Assembly (NCBI RefSeq): GCF_000735365.1
Contig: NZ_JMPL01000026.1
Location: 1-46,095, forward strand
Source: Kluyvera ascorbata ATCC 33433
GTDB lineage: Bacteria; Pseudomonadota; Gammaproteobacteria; Enterobacterales; Enterobacteriaceae
Direction of reading: 5' to 3'
Length of the DNA: 46,095 nt
Positions 20,358 to 33,412 of the stretch are shown piece by piece (the stretch's first letter is position 1; each line of letters begins with the position of its first letter). The notes under the pieces are model-generated. The model did not search any database. It was not told the DNA's origin and saw only the letters and a list, made by a program, of their open reading frames with translations. The position numbers and the translations under genes were made by a program.

Positions 20358-20388
20358 AAGGTCGCCGTGAGGCGACCTTCTTCATTTT
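20358..20388. terminator. Bidirectional terminator between pelX and the small minus-strand unit
   Basis: AAGGTCGCC (20358-20366) and GGCGACCTT (20371-20379) form a perfect 9-bp stem with a GTGA loop. On the plus strand it is followed by CTTCATTTTT, suiting pelX. On the minus strand it is followed by TGTATTTTG, suiting the small unit that starts near 20573. Confidence 0.8.
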
Positions 20389-20491
20389 TGGTTCTGTTTA
20401 CACCGCATGTGTTGTGGTTTTCGTTAGCGGTACAGCGCTTAACAGAACGGCATCTGACCTACAGGTGAGGCGGCCAGTGCGGTCATCAACC

Positions 20492-20563
20492 TTACTGGTT
20501 GAAAGTACCGAAAGAGATGTTCATAGCGCTGAAAAGGGCGATGATTTTGTTGATCAGTTTCAT
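20492..20563 (-). CDS. Candidate 23-residue small protein in a CRP-flanked unit
   Basis: A minus-strand ORF of 23 codons starting MKLINKIIALFSAMNI and ending in TFNQ. An AGGA lies 8 bases before the ATG. The peptide is hydrophobic/amphipathic with two lysines near the N-terminus, like membrane-associated small proteins. Upstream are a -10-like TACTAT (20584-20579) and two perfect TGTGA-N6-TCACA palindromes. A terminator at 20379-20358 would give a transcript of about 215 bases, so the ORF could lie in a dual-function small RNA. No homologue was recognised. Coding is supported only by start, ribosome site and context, so it may instead be a non-coding RNA. Confidence 0.4.
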   Translation of the reverse strand: MKLINKIIALFSAMNISFGTFNQ

Positions 20564-20590
20564 GATTTTAATCCTGCGATAGTAGTGGTG

Positions 20591-20616
20591 TTTTCTGTGA
20601 CTCATGTCACAAAAAG
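20591..20616. promoter_or_regulatory. CRP-type site, proximal to small ORF
   Basis: TGTGA (20596-20600), a 6-base spacer CTCATG and TCACA (20607-20611) give exact CRP half-sites with AT-rich flanks. The site is centred at about 20603.5, roughly 31 bases upstream of the start predicted from TACTAT. That is closer than usual activation distances, so it could repress, or the true start may differ. Confidence 0.6.
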
Positions 20617-20649
20617 AAGTCTACTCCTCCCATTTTTATCGATCAACAT

Positions 20650-20671
20650 TTTTGTGATTCAAATCACAAAA
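20650..20671. promoter_or_regulatory. CRP-type site, perfect 22-bp palindrome
   Basis: A perfect inverted repeat, TTTTGTGATT (20650-20659) and AATCACAAAA (20662-20671) around CA, containing TGTGA-N6-TCACA at 20653-20668. It is an excellent CRP consensus match, 57 bases from the second site. It lies between the small ORF and the atpC terminator. Confidence 0.7.
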
Positions 20672-20720
20672 TATTTAAAATACCTTTTCAGTTTCATTTA
20701 AATTAAAACAAGACATAAAA

Positions 20721-20749
20721 AAAGCCAGCCTGGAAACCAGGCTGGCTTT
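20721..20749 (-). terminator. atp operon terminator
   Basis: AAAGCCAGCCTGG (20721-20733) and CCAGGCTGGCTTT (20737-20749) form a perfect 13-bp stem. On the minus strand it is followed by a T-run (TTTT before ATGTC). It lies 19 bases after the atpC stop codon and ends the ATP synthase transcript. Confidence 0.93.
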
Positions 20750-20767
20750 TGGACTTTCAAGCCGGTG

Positions 20768-21187
20768 TTACATCGCTTTTTTGGTCAACTCGATAACGCG
20801 CAGTTTAGCGATAGCTTTGGCCAGTTCCGCAGACGCCTGAGCGTAATCCACGTCACCATGAGAGCTCTTAATGTGCTCTTCAGCCTTACGCTTCGCTTCA
20901 ATCGCGCGCGCTTCGTCGAGGTCCTGACCGCGAATTGCGGTATCAGCCAGAACGGTCACGCTGCCAGACTGCACTTCAAGAATGCCGCCGGACAGATAGA
21001 TAAACTCTTCGTGACCGTGCTGTTTAACGATGCGAATCATACCAGGCTTAATGGCGGTGAGCAGCGGGGCGTGGCCCGGGTAAATACCCAGCTCACCTTC
21101 GCTACCCGTTACCTGGATTTTCTCGACCAGACCAGAGAACATTTGTTGCTCTGCGCTGACGACGTCCAGGTGGTAAGTCATTGCCAT
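20768..21187 (-). CDS. atpC: ATP synthase F1 epsilon subunit AtpC
   Basis: A 139-residue subunit equal in length to E. coli epsilon. The N-terminal beta sandwich ([20 protein letters not shown] and [19 protein letters not shown], about 31-49) binds the c-ring and gamma. The two C-terminal helices (about 88-139, [18 protein letters not shown] onward) can insert into F1 and inhibit ATP hydrolysis. It is part of the central rotor stalk. It is the last gene of the minus-strand atpIBEFHAGDC operon, 20 bases after atpD. Confidence 0.97.
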   Translation of the reverse strand: MAMTYHLDVVSAEQQMFSGLVEKIQVTGSEGELGIYPGHAPLLTAIKPGMIRIVKQHGHEEFIYLSGGILEVQSGSVTVLADTAIRGQDLDEARAIEAKRKAEEHIKSSHGDVDYAQASAELAKAIAKLRVIELTKKAM

Positions 21188-21207
21188 ATCACCCTCCGAT
21201 TAAGGCG

Positions 21208-23480
<2,273 letters not shown>

Positions 23481-23529
23481 GAGCTTCTCCTCAATGCCTA
23501 CGGCCTGCCCTAAGACAGGCCGTCAGACT

Positions 23530-25071
23530 TTACCAGGATTGGGTTGCTTTGAAGGAATCGAGGATGCCTTTCAGCTTGCCTTCGATTTCGTCGTTATAGC
23601 CACCGGACTGGTTGATCTCTTGCATCAACGGAGCGTGATCACGGTCAACGTAAGCCAGCAGAGCGGCTTCGAAGCTACCGATTTTCGCCAGTTCTACATC
23701 CGCCAGATAACCACGTTCTGCCGCGAACAGAACCAGAGACTGCTGCGCGACTGACATCGGCGCATACTGTTTCTGTTTCAGCAGTTCAGTTACTTTCTGA
23801 CCATGGTCCAGCTGCTTACGGGTTGCATCGTCAAGGTCAGATGCGAACTGGGAGAACGCTGCCAGTTCACGATACTGTGCCAGAGCGGTACGGATACCAC
23901 CGGACAGTTTTTTCATGATCTTGGTCTGAGCTGCACCACCAACACGGGATACGGAGATACCCGGGTTAACCGCAGGACGAATACCGGCGTTGAACAGGTT
24001 GGTTTCCAGGAAGATCTGACCATCGGTAATGGAAATTACGTTGGTCGGAACGAACGCAGAAACGTCACCCGCTTGGGTTTCAATAATCGGCAGAGCGGTC
24101 AGTGAACCGGTTTTCCCTTTCACTTCACCTTTGGTGAAGGCTTCAACGTATTCGGCGTTAACACGCGCAGCACGCTCCAGCAGACGGGAGTGGAGGTAGA
24201 ATACGTCGCCCGGGAATGCTTCACGTCCTGGTGGACGACGAAGCAGCAGGGAGATCTGACGGTATGCGACAGCCTGTTTGGACAGGTCATCGTAAATGAT
24301 CAGCGCATCTTCGCCGCGGTCGCGGAAGTATTCGCCCATTGCGCAACCGGCATATGGTGCCAGGTATTGCAGTGCAGCGGATTCAGACGCGGTTGCCACA
24401 ACAACGATGGTGTTAGCCAGCGCGCCGTGTTCTTCCAGTTTACGTACCACGTTAGAAATGGTGGACGCTTTCTGGCCGATAGCAACGTATACGCACTTGA
24501 TGCCGGAATCACGTTGGTTGATGATGGCGTCGATTGCCAGCGCGGTTTTACCGGTCTGACGGTCGCCGATGATCAGTTCACGCTGACCACGACCGATTGG
24601 GATCATGGCATCAACGGATTTATAACCAGTCTGAACTGGCTGATCAACGGACTGACGTTCGATTACGCCTGGTGCGATAGCTTCAACGGCGGAGAAGCCG
24701 TCGTTGTCCAGCGCGCCTTTACCATCGATTGGTGCACCCAGGGTGTTAACCACACGGCCCAGCAGGCCACGGCCAACCGGAACTTCCAGGATACGACCAG
24801 TACACTTGACGGTCATGCCTTCGGCAAGGTCAGCATACGGACCCATTACTACAGCACCTACGGAGTCGCGCTCCAGGTTCAGTGCGATAGCGTAACGGTT
24901 ACCCGGCAGGGAAATCATTTCACCCTGCATACAATCGGCCAGGCCGTGGATGCGGATAACACCGTCACTTACAGAAACAATAGTACCTTCGTTGTGAGCT
25001 TCACTCACAACACTGAACTGAGCAATGCGCTGCTTGATCAGTTCGCTGATTTCGGTGGAATTCAGTTGCAT
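23530..25071 (-). CDS. atpA: ATP synthase F1 alpha subunit AtpA
   Basis: A 513-residue non-catalytic nucleotide-binding subunit. The P-loop is GDRQTGKTA (about 169-177), Walker B is [12 protein letters not shown] (about 263-274), and the arginine finger lies in the conserved [17 protein letters not shown] segment (about 362-378). The N-terminal [19 protein letters not shown] helix contacts the delta subunit. It matches E. coli AtpA in length. It is 12 bases after atpH in the operon. Confidence 0.98.
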   Translation of the reverse strand: MQLNSTEISELIKQRIAQFSVVSEAHNEGTIVSVSDGVIRIHGLADCMQGEMISLPGNRYAIALNLERDSVGAVVMGPYADLAEGMTVKCTGRILEVPVGRGLLGRVVNTLGAPIDGKGALDNDGFSAVEAIAPGVIERQSVDQPVQTGYKSVDAMIPIGRGQRELIIGDRQTGKTALAIDAIINQRDSGIKCVYVAIGQKASTISNVVRKLEEHGALANTIVVVATASESAALQYLAPYAGCAMGEYFRDRGEDALIIYDDLSKQAVAYRQISLLLRRPPGREAFPGDVFYLHSRLLERAARVNAEYVEAFTKGEVKGKTGSLTALPIIETQAGDVSAFVPTNVISITDGQIFLETNLFNAGIRPAVNPGISVSRVGGAAQTKIMKKLSGGIRTALAQYRELAAFSQFASDLDDATRKQLDHGQKVTELLKQKQYAPMSVAQQSLVLFAAERGYLADVELAKIGSFEAALLAYVDRDHAPLMQEINQSGGYNDEIEGKLKGILDSFKATQSW

Positions 25072-25083
25072 GCTCCAGTCCCC

Positions 25084-25617
25084 TTAAGACTGCAAGACGT
25101 CTGCAAGGCGCTCAAGACGGCCGCGTACGCTGCCATCAATGACCATATCACCCGCACGGATGATAACGCCCGCCATTACAGACTTATCGATTTTGCAATT
25201 CAGCTTAACTTTGCGTGACAGACGCTTTTCCATCGCGGCGCTGATTTTCGCAAGCTGTTCTTCATTCAGCGCATTAGCGGAGATGACTTCTACCTCAGAG
25301 GTAGCTTCACTCGCGGCGCGCAGATGAATGAACTGCTCGAGAACATCCGGGAGCACTTTAAGACGACCATTTTCAGCCATAACCTTAATCAGGTTCTGGC
25401 CGTTTTCGTCCAGTTGCTCACCGCATACTGCGATAAACGACTTAGAGAGCGTTTCCGGTGCCAGCGCACCAGACAGAAGCTCTGCCATTTGTTCGTTCTT
25501 CGTCACTTCGGCGGCAAACGCCAGCATGTCCTGCCAGCGATCTACGCTTTTGTGTTCGACGGCAAAGTCAAAAGCTGCTTTGGCGTAGGGGCGAGCTACC
25601 GTAACAAATTCAGACAT
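25084..25617 (-). CDS. atpH: ATP synthase F1 delta subunit AtpH
   Basis: A 177-residue peripheral stalk subunit, same length as in E. coli. The N-terminal six-helix bundle ([20 protein letters not shown] onward) sits on top of F1 against alpha. The C-terminal part carries the OSCP/delta signature [25 protein letters not shown] segment ([20 protein letters not shown], about 142-161) and binds the b dimer. It holds F1 still while the rotor turns. It is 14 bases after atpF. Confidence 0.96.
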   Translation of the reverse strand: MSEFVTVARPYAKAAFDFAVEHKSVDRWQDMLAFAAEVTKNEQMAELLSGALAPETLSKSFIAVCGEQLDENGQNLIKVMAENGRLKVLPDVLEQFIHLRAASEATSEVEVISANALNEEQLAKISAAMEKRLSRKVKLNCKIDKSVMAGVIIRAGDMVIDGSVRGRLERLADVLQS

Positions 25618-25631
25618 CAGCCCCTCCCTCC

Positions 25632-26102
25632 TTACAGTTCAGCGACAAGTTTGTCCACGATGTCGCTGTTAGCAGCTTCATCCACGGAACGTTCGATGAT
25701 CTTCTCGGCGCCAGCAACAGCCAGGATAGCAACTTGCTTACGCAGCTCTTCGCGGGCACGTTTACGCTCAGCATCAATTTCTGCCTGAGCCTGTGCCACG
25801 ATTTTGTTACGTTCCTGCTCTGCTTCAGTTTTGGCTTCGTCCAGGATCTGAGAGCGACGTTTGTTCGCTTGCTCGATGATTACCTGGGCTTCCGCTTTCG
25901 CTTTTTTCAGCTGGTCGGTCGCATTGGCCTGTGCAAGGTCCAAATCCTTTTTAGCTCGTTCTGCAGAAGAAAGGCCGTCAGCAATTTCTTTTTGACGCTT
26001 TTCGATGGCTGCCATTAAAGGCGGCCATACGTACTTCATGCAGAACAGAACGAAGAGGACAAACGCGATGGCCTGGCCGAGGATTGTTGCGTTAAGATTC
26101 AC
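25632..26102 (-). CDS. atpF: ATP synthase Fo subunit b AtpF
   Basis: A 156-residue stator subunit equal in length to E. coli b. One N-terminal membrane helix ([20 protein letters not shown]) is followed by a long charged coiled coil rich in Ala, Lys, Glu and Gln (about 30-120), through which two copies dimerise. The C-terminus ([20 protein letters not shown]) binds delta. It connects the a subunit in the membrane to F1. It lies between atpE and atpH. Confidence 0.96.
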   Translation of the reverse strand: MNLNATILGQAIAFVLFVLFCMKYVWPPLMAAIEKRQKEIADGLSSAERAKKDLDLAQANATDQLKKAKAEAQVIIEQANKRRSQILDEAKTEAEQERNKIVAQAQAEIDAERKRAREELRKQVAILAVAGAEKIIERSVDEAANSDIVDKLVAEL

Positions 26103-26151
26103 AGCACAATGCCTCTTTATCTAGTTAACGTTCTGATATTGCTCTTACTTA

Positions 26152-26438
<287 letters not shown>

Positions 26439-26454
26439 TAGTAGTGTTGGTAAA

Positions 26455-27659
<1,205 letters not shown>

Positions 27660-27749
27660 CACGTTTGTACTCCTGCTCCCTTTGAGGTATGCCGCGTGTC
27701 GTATAAAACGTTCTTTAATGCTCTGAGTCAAGCATCAAAAAGCGGTCAA

Positions 27750-27777
27750 ATTATACGGTGACACCCCGTGATTTCAA
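27750..27777 (-). promoter_or_regulatory. atp operon promoter
   Basis: On the minus strand TTGAAA (27777-27772), a 16-base spacer and a perfect TATAAT (27755-27750) match the main E. coli atp promoter, followed by the same TTGACCGCTTTTTGATG-like leader. It lies 91 bases upstream of the atpI start and should drive strong, largely constitutive transcription of the nine genes. Confidence 0.88.
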
Positions 27778-28273
27778 ACAATAAGTAGCCAAAACGTGAA
27801 TAAATATTTAATTATTTTTCATTCGCGCTATTTTTCTACTTTTCGCCAAAGTGTGAACGATCGTACAAAACTGCAAATACACCGAAAATAGTGGCTACAA
27901 AGCGTGCACGAGATCACATATTAAACATTTTCGAGCAAAACGCATAAATCATTGTAGCAAAACGGATACGCCCATCATTCTGATATCTAAGACTTAATTC
28001 GCCCACTCTTTTAAAAACACCGCGATACAGAACAAAAACCATTCATTGACATTTATAATAATTTATTAACATGACAAAAAGACGAACGGGCTGACTTTTA
28101 GCAGACTGATATTTTCCATGTTGACTATTTTAAGTCTTAACAAAAAAAGCCGCGTTAAGATGAAGATAAAGTAAAGTTAATTGCTGGTTAAATATAGCAG
28201 GTCACTGGCGCTAATTGTCGCGCATTTGTTAACACCAGAGCCCCCACTTTTTCTCTACTTTTTTTGATAAAAA
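27778..28273. other. AT-rich gap between rsmG and the atp promoter
   Basis: No gene is evident in these 496 bases. The sequence is strongly AT-rich with many short A and T tracts, which may act as upstream or bending DNA for the atp promoter. No perfect long palindrome or terminator for rsmG was identified. E. coli has a gap of similar size here. Confidence 0.5.
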
Positions 28274-28897
28274 TTAAATTTTATTTGCTGTAATAATAAC
28301 CAAATGACGCTCCCCTTCCAGCTGAGGAACTTTTAACGGCACCACGCTCTCAACGCTAAACGGCGCTGGAAGTTGGGCGATTTCCTCTTCCGGCAGTTGT
28401 CCCTTCAATGCGTAAAAGCGCCCAGCTTCACCAGGAAGATGATGACACCAGGTCACCATGTCGGTCAGTGAGGCAAAAGCACGGCTAATCACACCGTCAA
28501 ACGGCGGTTCAGCCGGAAAATCTTCAACGCGGCTCTGCACCGGTGTGATGTTAGTCAGCGCTAACTCGTGCTGCACCTGGCGCAGAAAGCGGACGCGTTT
28601 GCCCAGGCTATCCAGCAGAGTGAAGTGGGCATCAGGGCGCACAATCGACAGTGGAATACCCGGCAGACCTGGACCCGTACCCACATCGATAAAGCGTTCA
28701 CCCTCAAGCGATGGCGCGACCACAATACTGTCGAGAATATGGCGAACCAGCATCTCGTTAGGGTCTCGTACGGAGGTCAGGTTGTAGGCTTTATTCCACT
28801 TGTGCAGCATATCCACGTAGGCCACAAGCTGGTTTTTCTGGTGATCGGAGAGGGAAATTCCTGCTTCATTCAGCAGTCGAGAGAGTTTGTTGAGCAC
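28274..28897 (-). CDS. rsmG: 16S rRNA (guanine527-N7)-methyltransferase RsmG
   Basis: A 207-residue enzyme (formerly GidB), same length as in E. coli. The S-adenosylmethionine site is [17 protein letters not shown] (about 70-86), followed by [12 protein letters not shown] (about 93-104). It methylates N7 of G527 in 16S rRNA; loss gives low-level streptomycin resistance. It lies 103 bases after mnmG on the same strand, separated by REP elements. Confidence 0.96.
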   Translation of the reverse strand: MLNKLSRLLNEAGISLSDHQKNQLVAYVDMLHKWNKAYNLTSVRDPNEMLVRHILDSIVVAPSLEGERFIDVGTGPGLPGIPLSIVRPDAHFTLLDSLGKRVRFLRQVQHELALTNITPVQSRVEDFPAEPPFDGVISRAFASLTDMVTWCHHLPGEAGRFYALKGQLPEEEIAQLPAPFSVESVVPLKVPQLEGERHLVIITANKI

Positions 28898-28922
28898 GGC
28901 GAATACCTGTTAGCGATAATAT

Positions 28923-28990
28923 GCCGGATGACGGCTTCGCCTTATCCGGCTTAGGTTGTAGGCCCGGTCAGCGTAGCGCCACCGGGCAAT
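28923..28990. repeat. REP pair (BIME) between rsmG and mnmG
   Basis: Two REP-like units: GCCGGATGACGGCTTCGCCT followed by TATCCGGC (28923-28950), and a GTAGGCCCGGTCAGCG...GCCACCGGGCAAT unit (28958-28990). They have the standard GCCGGATG-CTTATCCGGC and GTAGGCC-GGGC forms of enterobacterial extragenic palindromes and occupy most of the gap. Confidence 0.8.
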
Positions 28991-29000
28991 GTTCGGTGCA

Positions 29001-30890
29001 TTAAGCGCTGCGGCGCAGCAGACCTTGTTTTTTGAGCCATACCAGCAGAATGGAGATTGCCGCTGGCGTGATCCCGGAAATACGAGATGCCTGGCCTATC
29101 GAGACCGGTTTGTGATCGTTGAGTTTGGCGATCACTTCGTTGGACAGGCCATTAACCTGGCGATAGTCCAGCGTAGCAGGCAGCAAGGTGTTTTCGTTGC
29201 GCTGCTGTTTCTCGATTTCATCCTGCTGACGAGCGATATAACCTTCGTATTTGACCTGAATTTCTACCTGTTCTGCCGCCTGCGCGTCTTCCAGCATTGG
29301 CGTAAACGGGGTCAGAGCGGTCAGCTGTTCGTAGGTCATTTCCGGACGACGCAGCAGATCTTCGCCGCTGGCTTCGCGGGTCAGTGGCGCACTCAGGTGA
29401 GCATTCACTTCGGCTGCAGACTCAGATGACGGTGTAATCCAGGTGGATTTCAGGCGCTGACGTTCACGCTCGATGTTCTCCAGCTTCTCGTTGAAGCGAG
29501 CCCAACGAACGTCATCCACCATTCCCAGCTCACGGCCGATTTCGGTCAGACGCAGATCGGCGTTATCTTCACGCAGCATCAAGCGATACTCCGCGCGGGA
29601 GGTAAACATGCGGTACGGTTCTTTGGTACCAAGCGTGCAGAGGTCGTCCACCAGCACGCCGAGGTAAGCCTGATCGCGACGCGGCGCCCAGCCTTCTTTG
29701 TCGGCAGCCAGACGAGCGGCGTTAAGTCCGGCCAGCATGCCCTGAGCGGCAGCTTCTTCGTAGCCCGTGGTGCCGTTGATTTGACCAGCAAAGAACAGAC
29801 CGTGGATGAATTTGCTTTCCAGCGTGAGTTTCAGATCGCGCGGGTCGAAGAAATCGTACTCAATGGCGTAGCCAGGGCGAACGATCCGCGCGTTTTCCAT
29901 CCCTTGCATGGAACGGACAATTTGCATCTGCACGTCAAACGGCAGGCTGGTGGAGATGCCGTTTGGATAAATTTCGTTGGACGTCAGTCCTTCCGGCTCC
30001 AGGAAGACCTGATGCTGGTTACGATCGGCAAAGCGCATCACTTTATCTTCGATCGATGGACAGTAACGTGGGCCGATCCCTTCGATCACGCCAGCGTACA
30101 TTGGGCTGCGATCGAGGTTATTGCGGATCACCTCGTGTGTTTTCTCGTTGGTATGCGTGACGTAGCACGGCATCTGACGAGGGTGCTGAGAGGCGTTCCC
30201 CAGGAAGGAGAAGACCGGCAGTGGATTATCACTGTTTTGCTGACCAAGGACGCTAAAGTCGATGGTGCGCGCGTCGATACGCGGCGGCGTACCGGTCTTC
30301 AGGCGACTAACGCGCAGCGGCAGTTCACGCAAACGGCGAGACAGCGGGATAGACGGCGGATCGCCAGCACGGCCACCGCTGTAGTTATCCAGACCAATAT
30401 GAATTTTACCGTCAAGGAATGTCCCTACGGTGAGCACCACCGCTTTAGCGCGGAATTTGAGACCCATTTGGGTCACGGCGCCAACGACGCGATCGTTCTC
30501 AACAATCAGATCTTCAACCGCCTGCTGGAAGATCATCAGGTTCGGTTGGTTCTCCAGCGCGGTGCGTACCGCCTGACGATAGAGCACGCGATCCGCCTGT
30601 GCACGAGTAGCGCGAACGGCCGGGCCTTTGCTGGCGTTTAGTATCCTAAACTGAATGCCAGCCTGGTCGATCGCTGTAGCCATCAGGCCGCCAAGGGCAT
30701 CCACTTCTTTTACCAGGTGTCCTTTCCCAATGCCGCCAATCGCCGGGTTGCAGCTCATCTGCCCCAACGTGTCGATATTGTGTGTCAAAAGCAGGGTCTG
30801 TTGACCCATTCGCGCTGCGGCCATCGCGGCCTCAGTGCCTGCATGACCCCCGCCAATGATGATGACGTCAAAAGGATCCTGATAAAACAT
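29001..30890 (-). CDS. mnmG: tRNA uridine-5-carboxymethylaminomethyl modification enzyme MnmG
   Basis: A 629-residue FAD protein (GidA), same length as in E. coli. The dinucleotide-binding motif is [19 protein letters not shown] (about 11-29). The family signature [11 protein letters not shown] (about 273-283) carries the catalytic Cys277, and the second signature is the [19 protein letters not shown] segment (about 369-387). With MnmE it installs the cmnm5 group at U34 of several tRNAs. It is transcribed away from oriC, and this transcription can influence origin firing in E. coli. The gene of its partner mnmE should lie just left of the accessory segment. Confidence 0.97.
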   Translation of the reverse strand: MFYQDPFDVIIIGGGHAGTEAAMAAARMGQQTLLLTHNIDTLGQMSCNPAIGGIGKGHLVKEVDALGGLMATAIDQAGIQFRILNASKGPAVRATRAQADRVLYRQAVRTALENQPNLMIFQQAVEDLIVENDRVVGAVTQMGLKFRAKAVVLTVGTFLDGKIHIGLDNYSGGRAGDPPSIPLSRRLRELPLRVSRLKTGTPPRIDARTIDFSVLGQQNSDNPLPVFSFLGNASQHPRQMPCYVTHTNEKTHEVIRNNLDRSPMYAGVIEGIGPRYCPSIEDKVMRFADRNQHQVFLEPEGLTSNEIYPNGISTSLPFDVQMQIVRSMQGMENARIVRPGYAIEYDFFDPRDLKLTLESKFIHGLFFAGQINGTTGYEEAAAQGMLAGLNAARLAADKEGWAPRRDQAYLGVLVDDLCTLGTKEPYRMFTSRAEYRLMLREDNADLRLTEIGRELGMVDDVRWARFNEKLENIERERQRLKSTWITPSSESAAEVNAHLSAPLTREASGEDLLRRPEMTYEQLTALTPFTPMLEDAQAAEQVEIQVKYEGYIARQQDEIEKQQRNENTLLPATLDYRQVNGLSNEVIAKLNDHKPVSIGQASRISGITPAAISILLVWLKKQGLLRRSA

Positions 30891-30979
30891 GGTGGTTTGC
30901 CTCGCGTAAAGCGGTTTGAAAATGGATTGAAGCCCGGGCCGTGGATTCTACTCAACTTTAGTCGATGGAGAAAGGGTTC

Positions 30980-31247
30980 GGATCTTGGGTATTAAAAAGA
31001 AGATCTTTTTATTTAGAGATCTGTTCTATTGTGATCTCTTATTAGGATCGCCAACCTTTGTGGATAAGTCCGATCCGGATTTTAAGATCAACCGTTTAAG
31101 AAGGATCGTTAGCTGTGAATGATCGGTGATCCTGGTCAGTATAAGCTGGGATCAAAACGAAGGGTTATGCACAGGTCAAAAACCAGACAGAAGTTATTCT
31201 TTGGATAACTACCGGTTGATCCAAGCTTTTAACCAGAGTTATCCACA
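30980..31247. other. oriC: Chromosomal replication origin oriC
   Basis: The region between mnmG and mioC carries the full E. coli-type origin. Three AT-rich 13-mers are present: GATCTTTTTATTT (31002-31014), GATCTGTTCTATT (31018-31030) and GATCTCTTATTAG (31033-31045). DnaA boxes are R1 TGTGGATAA (31059-31067, minus orientation), R5/M TGTGAATGA (31114-31122), R2 TTATGCACA (31165-31173), R3 TTTGGATAA (31200-31208) and R4 TTATCCACA (31239-31247). About thirteen GATC sites lie across 30980-31262, for Dam methylation and SeqA sequestration. IHF is expected after R1 and Fis between R2 and R3. Box order and spacing match E. coli oriC, so bidirectional replication starts here. Confidence 0.97.
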
Positions 31248-31263
31248 CAATAAATTCCGATCT

Positions 31264-31713
31264 TTACAAATCTCTGAGCAAAAGATGCCACGATCCCAGC
31301 CAAATTTCGGCCGGATCTTCAGGAATCTCATGTTCGAGTACGTTGATCTTCAGCGTTTCGCCAATCTGTTTGGCCCCGCAGGCCTTCAGTTCGGCATCCA
31401 GCTTGTCGATCGCGCCGCAAAACGTGTCGTATTCGCGGCTGCCAATCCCGATTGCGCCGAAGCGAACCTGGGAGAGATCCGGTTTTTGCTCACGTAACGC
31501 TTCATATAAAGGCAGCAGGTTGTCAGGAATGTCTCCGGCACCGTGCGTAGAACTGATAACCAGCCAGATCCCTTCAGTTGGCACTTCATCAAGCATCGGT
31601 CCGTGCAGCATTTCGCTGGTAAAACCGGCATCTTCCAGTTTTTCAGCCAGATGCTCTGCTACATATTCCGCACTGCCAAGCGTGCTGCCGCTGATAAGAG
31701 TAATGTCTGCCAT
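31264..31713 (-). CDS. mioC: Flavodoxin-like protein MioC
   Basis: A 149-residue FMN-binding protein. The phosphate loop is SGSTLGSAEYVAEHL (about 8-22), followed by STHGAGDIPDNL (about 55-66) and FGAIGIGSREYDTFCGAIDK (about 85-104), the flavin-contact segments of flavodoxins. E. coli MioC (147 residues) supports biotin synthase as an electron carrier. It is transcribed toward oriC, and its promoter, controlled by DnaA, modulates initiation. The stop codon is only 16 bases from DnaA box R4. Confidence 0.95.
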   Translation of the reverse strand: MADITLISGSTLGSAEYVAEHLAEKLEDAGFTSEMLHGPMLDEVPTEGIWLVISSTHGAGDIPDNLLPLYEALREQKPDLSQVRFGAIGIGSREYDTFCGAIDKLDAELKACGAKQIGETLKINVLEHEIPEDPAEIWLGSWHLLLRDL

Positions 31714-31771
31714 GCTCGCCCACCTTTATATAGAAGGCGCATTGTACGCTGTGAACGAGCTGGGATCTACC

Positions 31772-31780
31772 TGTGGAAAA
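31772..31780. promoter_or_regulatory. DnaA box in the mioC promoter region
   Basis: TGTGGAAAA is the complement of TTTTCCACA, one base from the DnaA consensus TTATCCACA. It lies 59 bases upstream of the mioC start, as does the E. coli mioC promoter box through which DnaA represses transcription into oriC. Confidence 0.65.
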
Positions 31781-31801
31781 ATGTGGGATTAAAAAAAACG
31801 A

Positions 31802-32260
31802 TCAGGGCTTGATGGTACGCATTATCGGGTTTTGCAGGACGATCAAGGTTTCCGTGGACTGAATTTCATCAATTGTTTGGATCTTGTTGATAAGTACCTG
31901 CTGCAGGGCATCGATGGATTTACACATGACTTTAATAAAGATGCTGTAGTGCCCGGTGGTGTAATACGCCTCGGTCACTTCATCCAGGCTTTCCAGCCTT
32001 GCTAGTGCTGAAGGGTAATCCTTCGCGCTCTTCAGAATGATGCCGATAAAGCAGCCCACGTCATAACCCAGCTGCTTAGGGCTCACGTCGACGTGCGCGC
32101 CGGTAATAATGCCCGCCTGCTTCATCTTCTCTACGCGAACATGAATAGTGCCAGGGCTTACGGCGAACTGTTTGGCCAGTTCGGCATAGGCGGTACGGGC
32201 ATTGGCCATCAGCGCCTCAAGGATGCCGCGATCCAGATTGTCGATTTGATAATTTTCCAT
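31802..32260 (-). CDS. asnC: Lrp-family regulator AsnC
   Basis: A 152-residue feast/famine regulator, same length as in E. coli. The N-terminal helix-turn-helix (about 6-60, with AYAELAKQFAVSPGTIHVRV) binds DNA, and the C-terminal RAM domain (about 65-150) binds asparagine and builds octamers. It activates the divergent asnA when asparagine is low and represses its own gene. The 151-base gap to asnA carries both promoters. Confidence 0.96.
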   Translation of the reverse strand: MENYQIDNLDRGILEALMANARTAYAELAKQFAVSPGTIHVRVEKMKQAGIITGAHVDVSPKQLGYDVGCFIGIILKSAKDYPSALARLESLDEVTEAYYTTGHYSIFIKVMCKSIDALQQVLINKIQTIDEIQSTETLIVLQNPIMRTIKP

Positions 32261-32411
32261 AGCTTTTTCTTATGAAGATTGATGATTCACTCTATTTTAG
32301 CCTGTTATTTTATTGAATCAAAAGTGTGTTAGGCTTTTTATTGTTTGATTATTGAATTGGTGCCCGGTTTTGTTGCTTAATCAATACCAACAGGACGCAG
32401 GAGTAAAAATA

Positions 32412-33404
32412 ATGAAAACCGCATACATCGCAAAACAACGCCAGATTAGTTTCGTTAAATCCTATTTTTCCCGTCAGCTGGAAGAGAAGCTAGGGCTCGT
32501 AGAAGTTCAGGCGCCGATCTTAAGCCGCGTGGGAGATGGGACACAGGACAACCTGTCTGGTTGCGAGAAAGCGGTTCAGGTGAAAGTGAAAACACTGCCA
32601 GAAGCCCAGTTCGAAGTGGTTCATTCCCTTGCGAAGTGGAAACGTCAAACCCTGGGACAACACGACTTCAGCGCGGGCGAAGGGCTGTACACGCACATGA
32701 AGGCCCTTCGCCCCGATGAAGACCGACTCACCGCCATTCACTCTGTCTACGTTGACCAGTGGGACTGGGAACGCGTAATGGGTGATGAAGAGCGCCATGC
32801 GGGCACGCTGGAAAGCACCGTGAAGGCAATCTGGGCGGGTATTAAAGAAACTGAAATTGCCGTGAGCAAAGAATTTGGTCTGACACCGTTCCTGCCAGAA
32901 CAGATCCACTTTGTTCATAGCGAAACGCTGCTGAGCCGCTACCCGGGCCTCGATGCGAAAGGCCGTGAGCGCGCGATTGCTAAAGAGCTGGGCGCGGTCT
33001 TCCTGATGGGTATCGGCGGTAAACTTTCTGATGGCGAGCGCCACGACGTTCGTGCGCCGGACTATGACGACTGGAGCACGCCAACGGCGTCCGGCCTCTC
33101 TGGTCTGAACGGCGATATTCTGGTGTGGAACCCGGTACTGGAAGATGCCTTCGAGCTTTCCTCTATGGGGATCCGCGTCGATGCCAAAGCGCTGAAGCAT
33201 CAGCTGGCGTTAACCGGTGACGAAGATCGTCTGAAGCTGGAATGGCATCAGGCGCTGCTGCGCGGTGAAATGCCGCAGACTATCGGCGGCGGCATTGGTC
33301 AGTCTCGTTTGACGATGCTGTTGCTGCAGCTCTCCCATATCGGGCAGGTGCAGTGCGGCGTATGGCCAGCACAGGTTCGTGAGAGCGTCTCTGCTCTGCT
33401 GTAA
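32412..33404 (+). CDS. asnA: Aspartate--ammonia ligase AsnA
   Basis: A 330-residue asparagine synthetase that joins ammonia to aspartate using ATP. It is related to the catalytic core of class II aminoacyl-tRNA synthetases. Conserved segments include [15 protein letters not shown] (about 36-50), [15 protein letters not shown] and the C-terminal motif [14 protein letters not shown] (about 293-306) with its ATP-binding Arg. The start at 32412 ([20 protein letters not shown]) gives the E. coli length and follows GCAGGAG. It is divergent from asnC and probably activated by it. Confidence 0.97.
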   Translation: MKTAYIAKQRQISFVKSYFSRQLEEKLGLVEVQAPILSRVGDGTQDNLSGCEKAVQVKVKTLPEAQFEVVHSLAKWKRQTLGQHDFSAGEGLYTHMKALRPDEDRLTAIHSVYVDQWDWERVMGDEERHAGTLESTVKAIWAGIKETEIAVSKEFGLTPFLPEQIHFVHSETLLSRYPGLDAKGRERAIAKELGAVFLMGIGGKLSDGERHDVRAPDYDDWSTPTASGLSGLNGDILVWNPVLEDAFELSSMGIRVDAKALKHQLALTGDEDRLKLEWHQALLRGEMPQTIGGGIGQSRLTMLLLQLSHIGQVQCGVWPAQVRESVSALL

Positions 33405-33412
33405 TGCTTAAA

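Noticed and set aside
20640-20755. A plus-strand small RNA from the CRP sites into the atpC terminator
   Set aside because: A -41.5 arrangement with a weak -10 near 20634-20639 is possible, but the hexamers are poor. It is kept only as an alternative reading of the CRP-site finding.
24190-25218. A 342-codon open frame opposite atpA and atpH
   Set aside because: It is a shadow of two conserved genes, its sequence resembles no protein family, and it crosses the atpH-atpA boundary.
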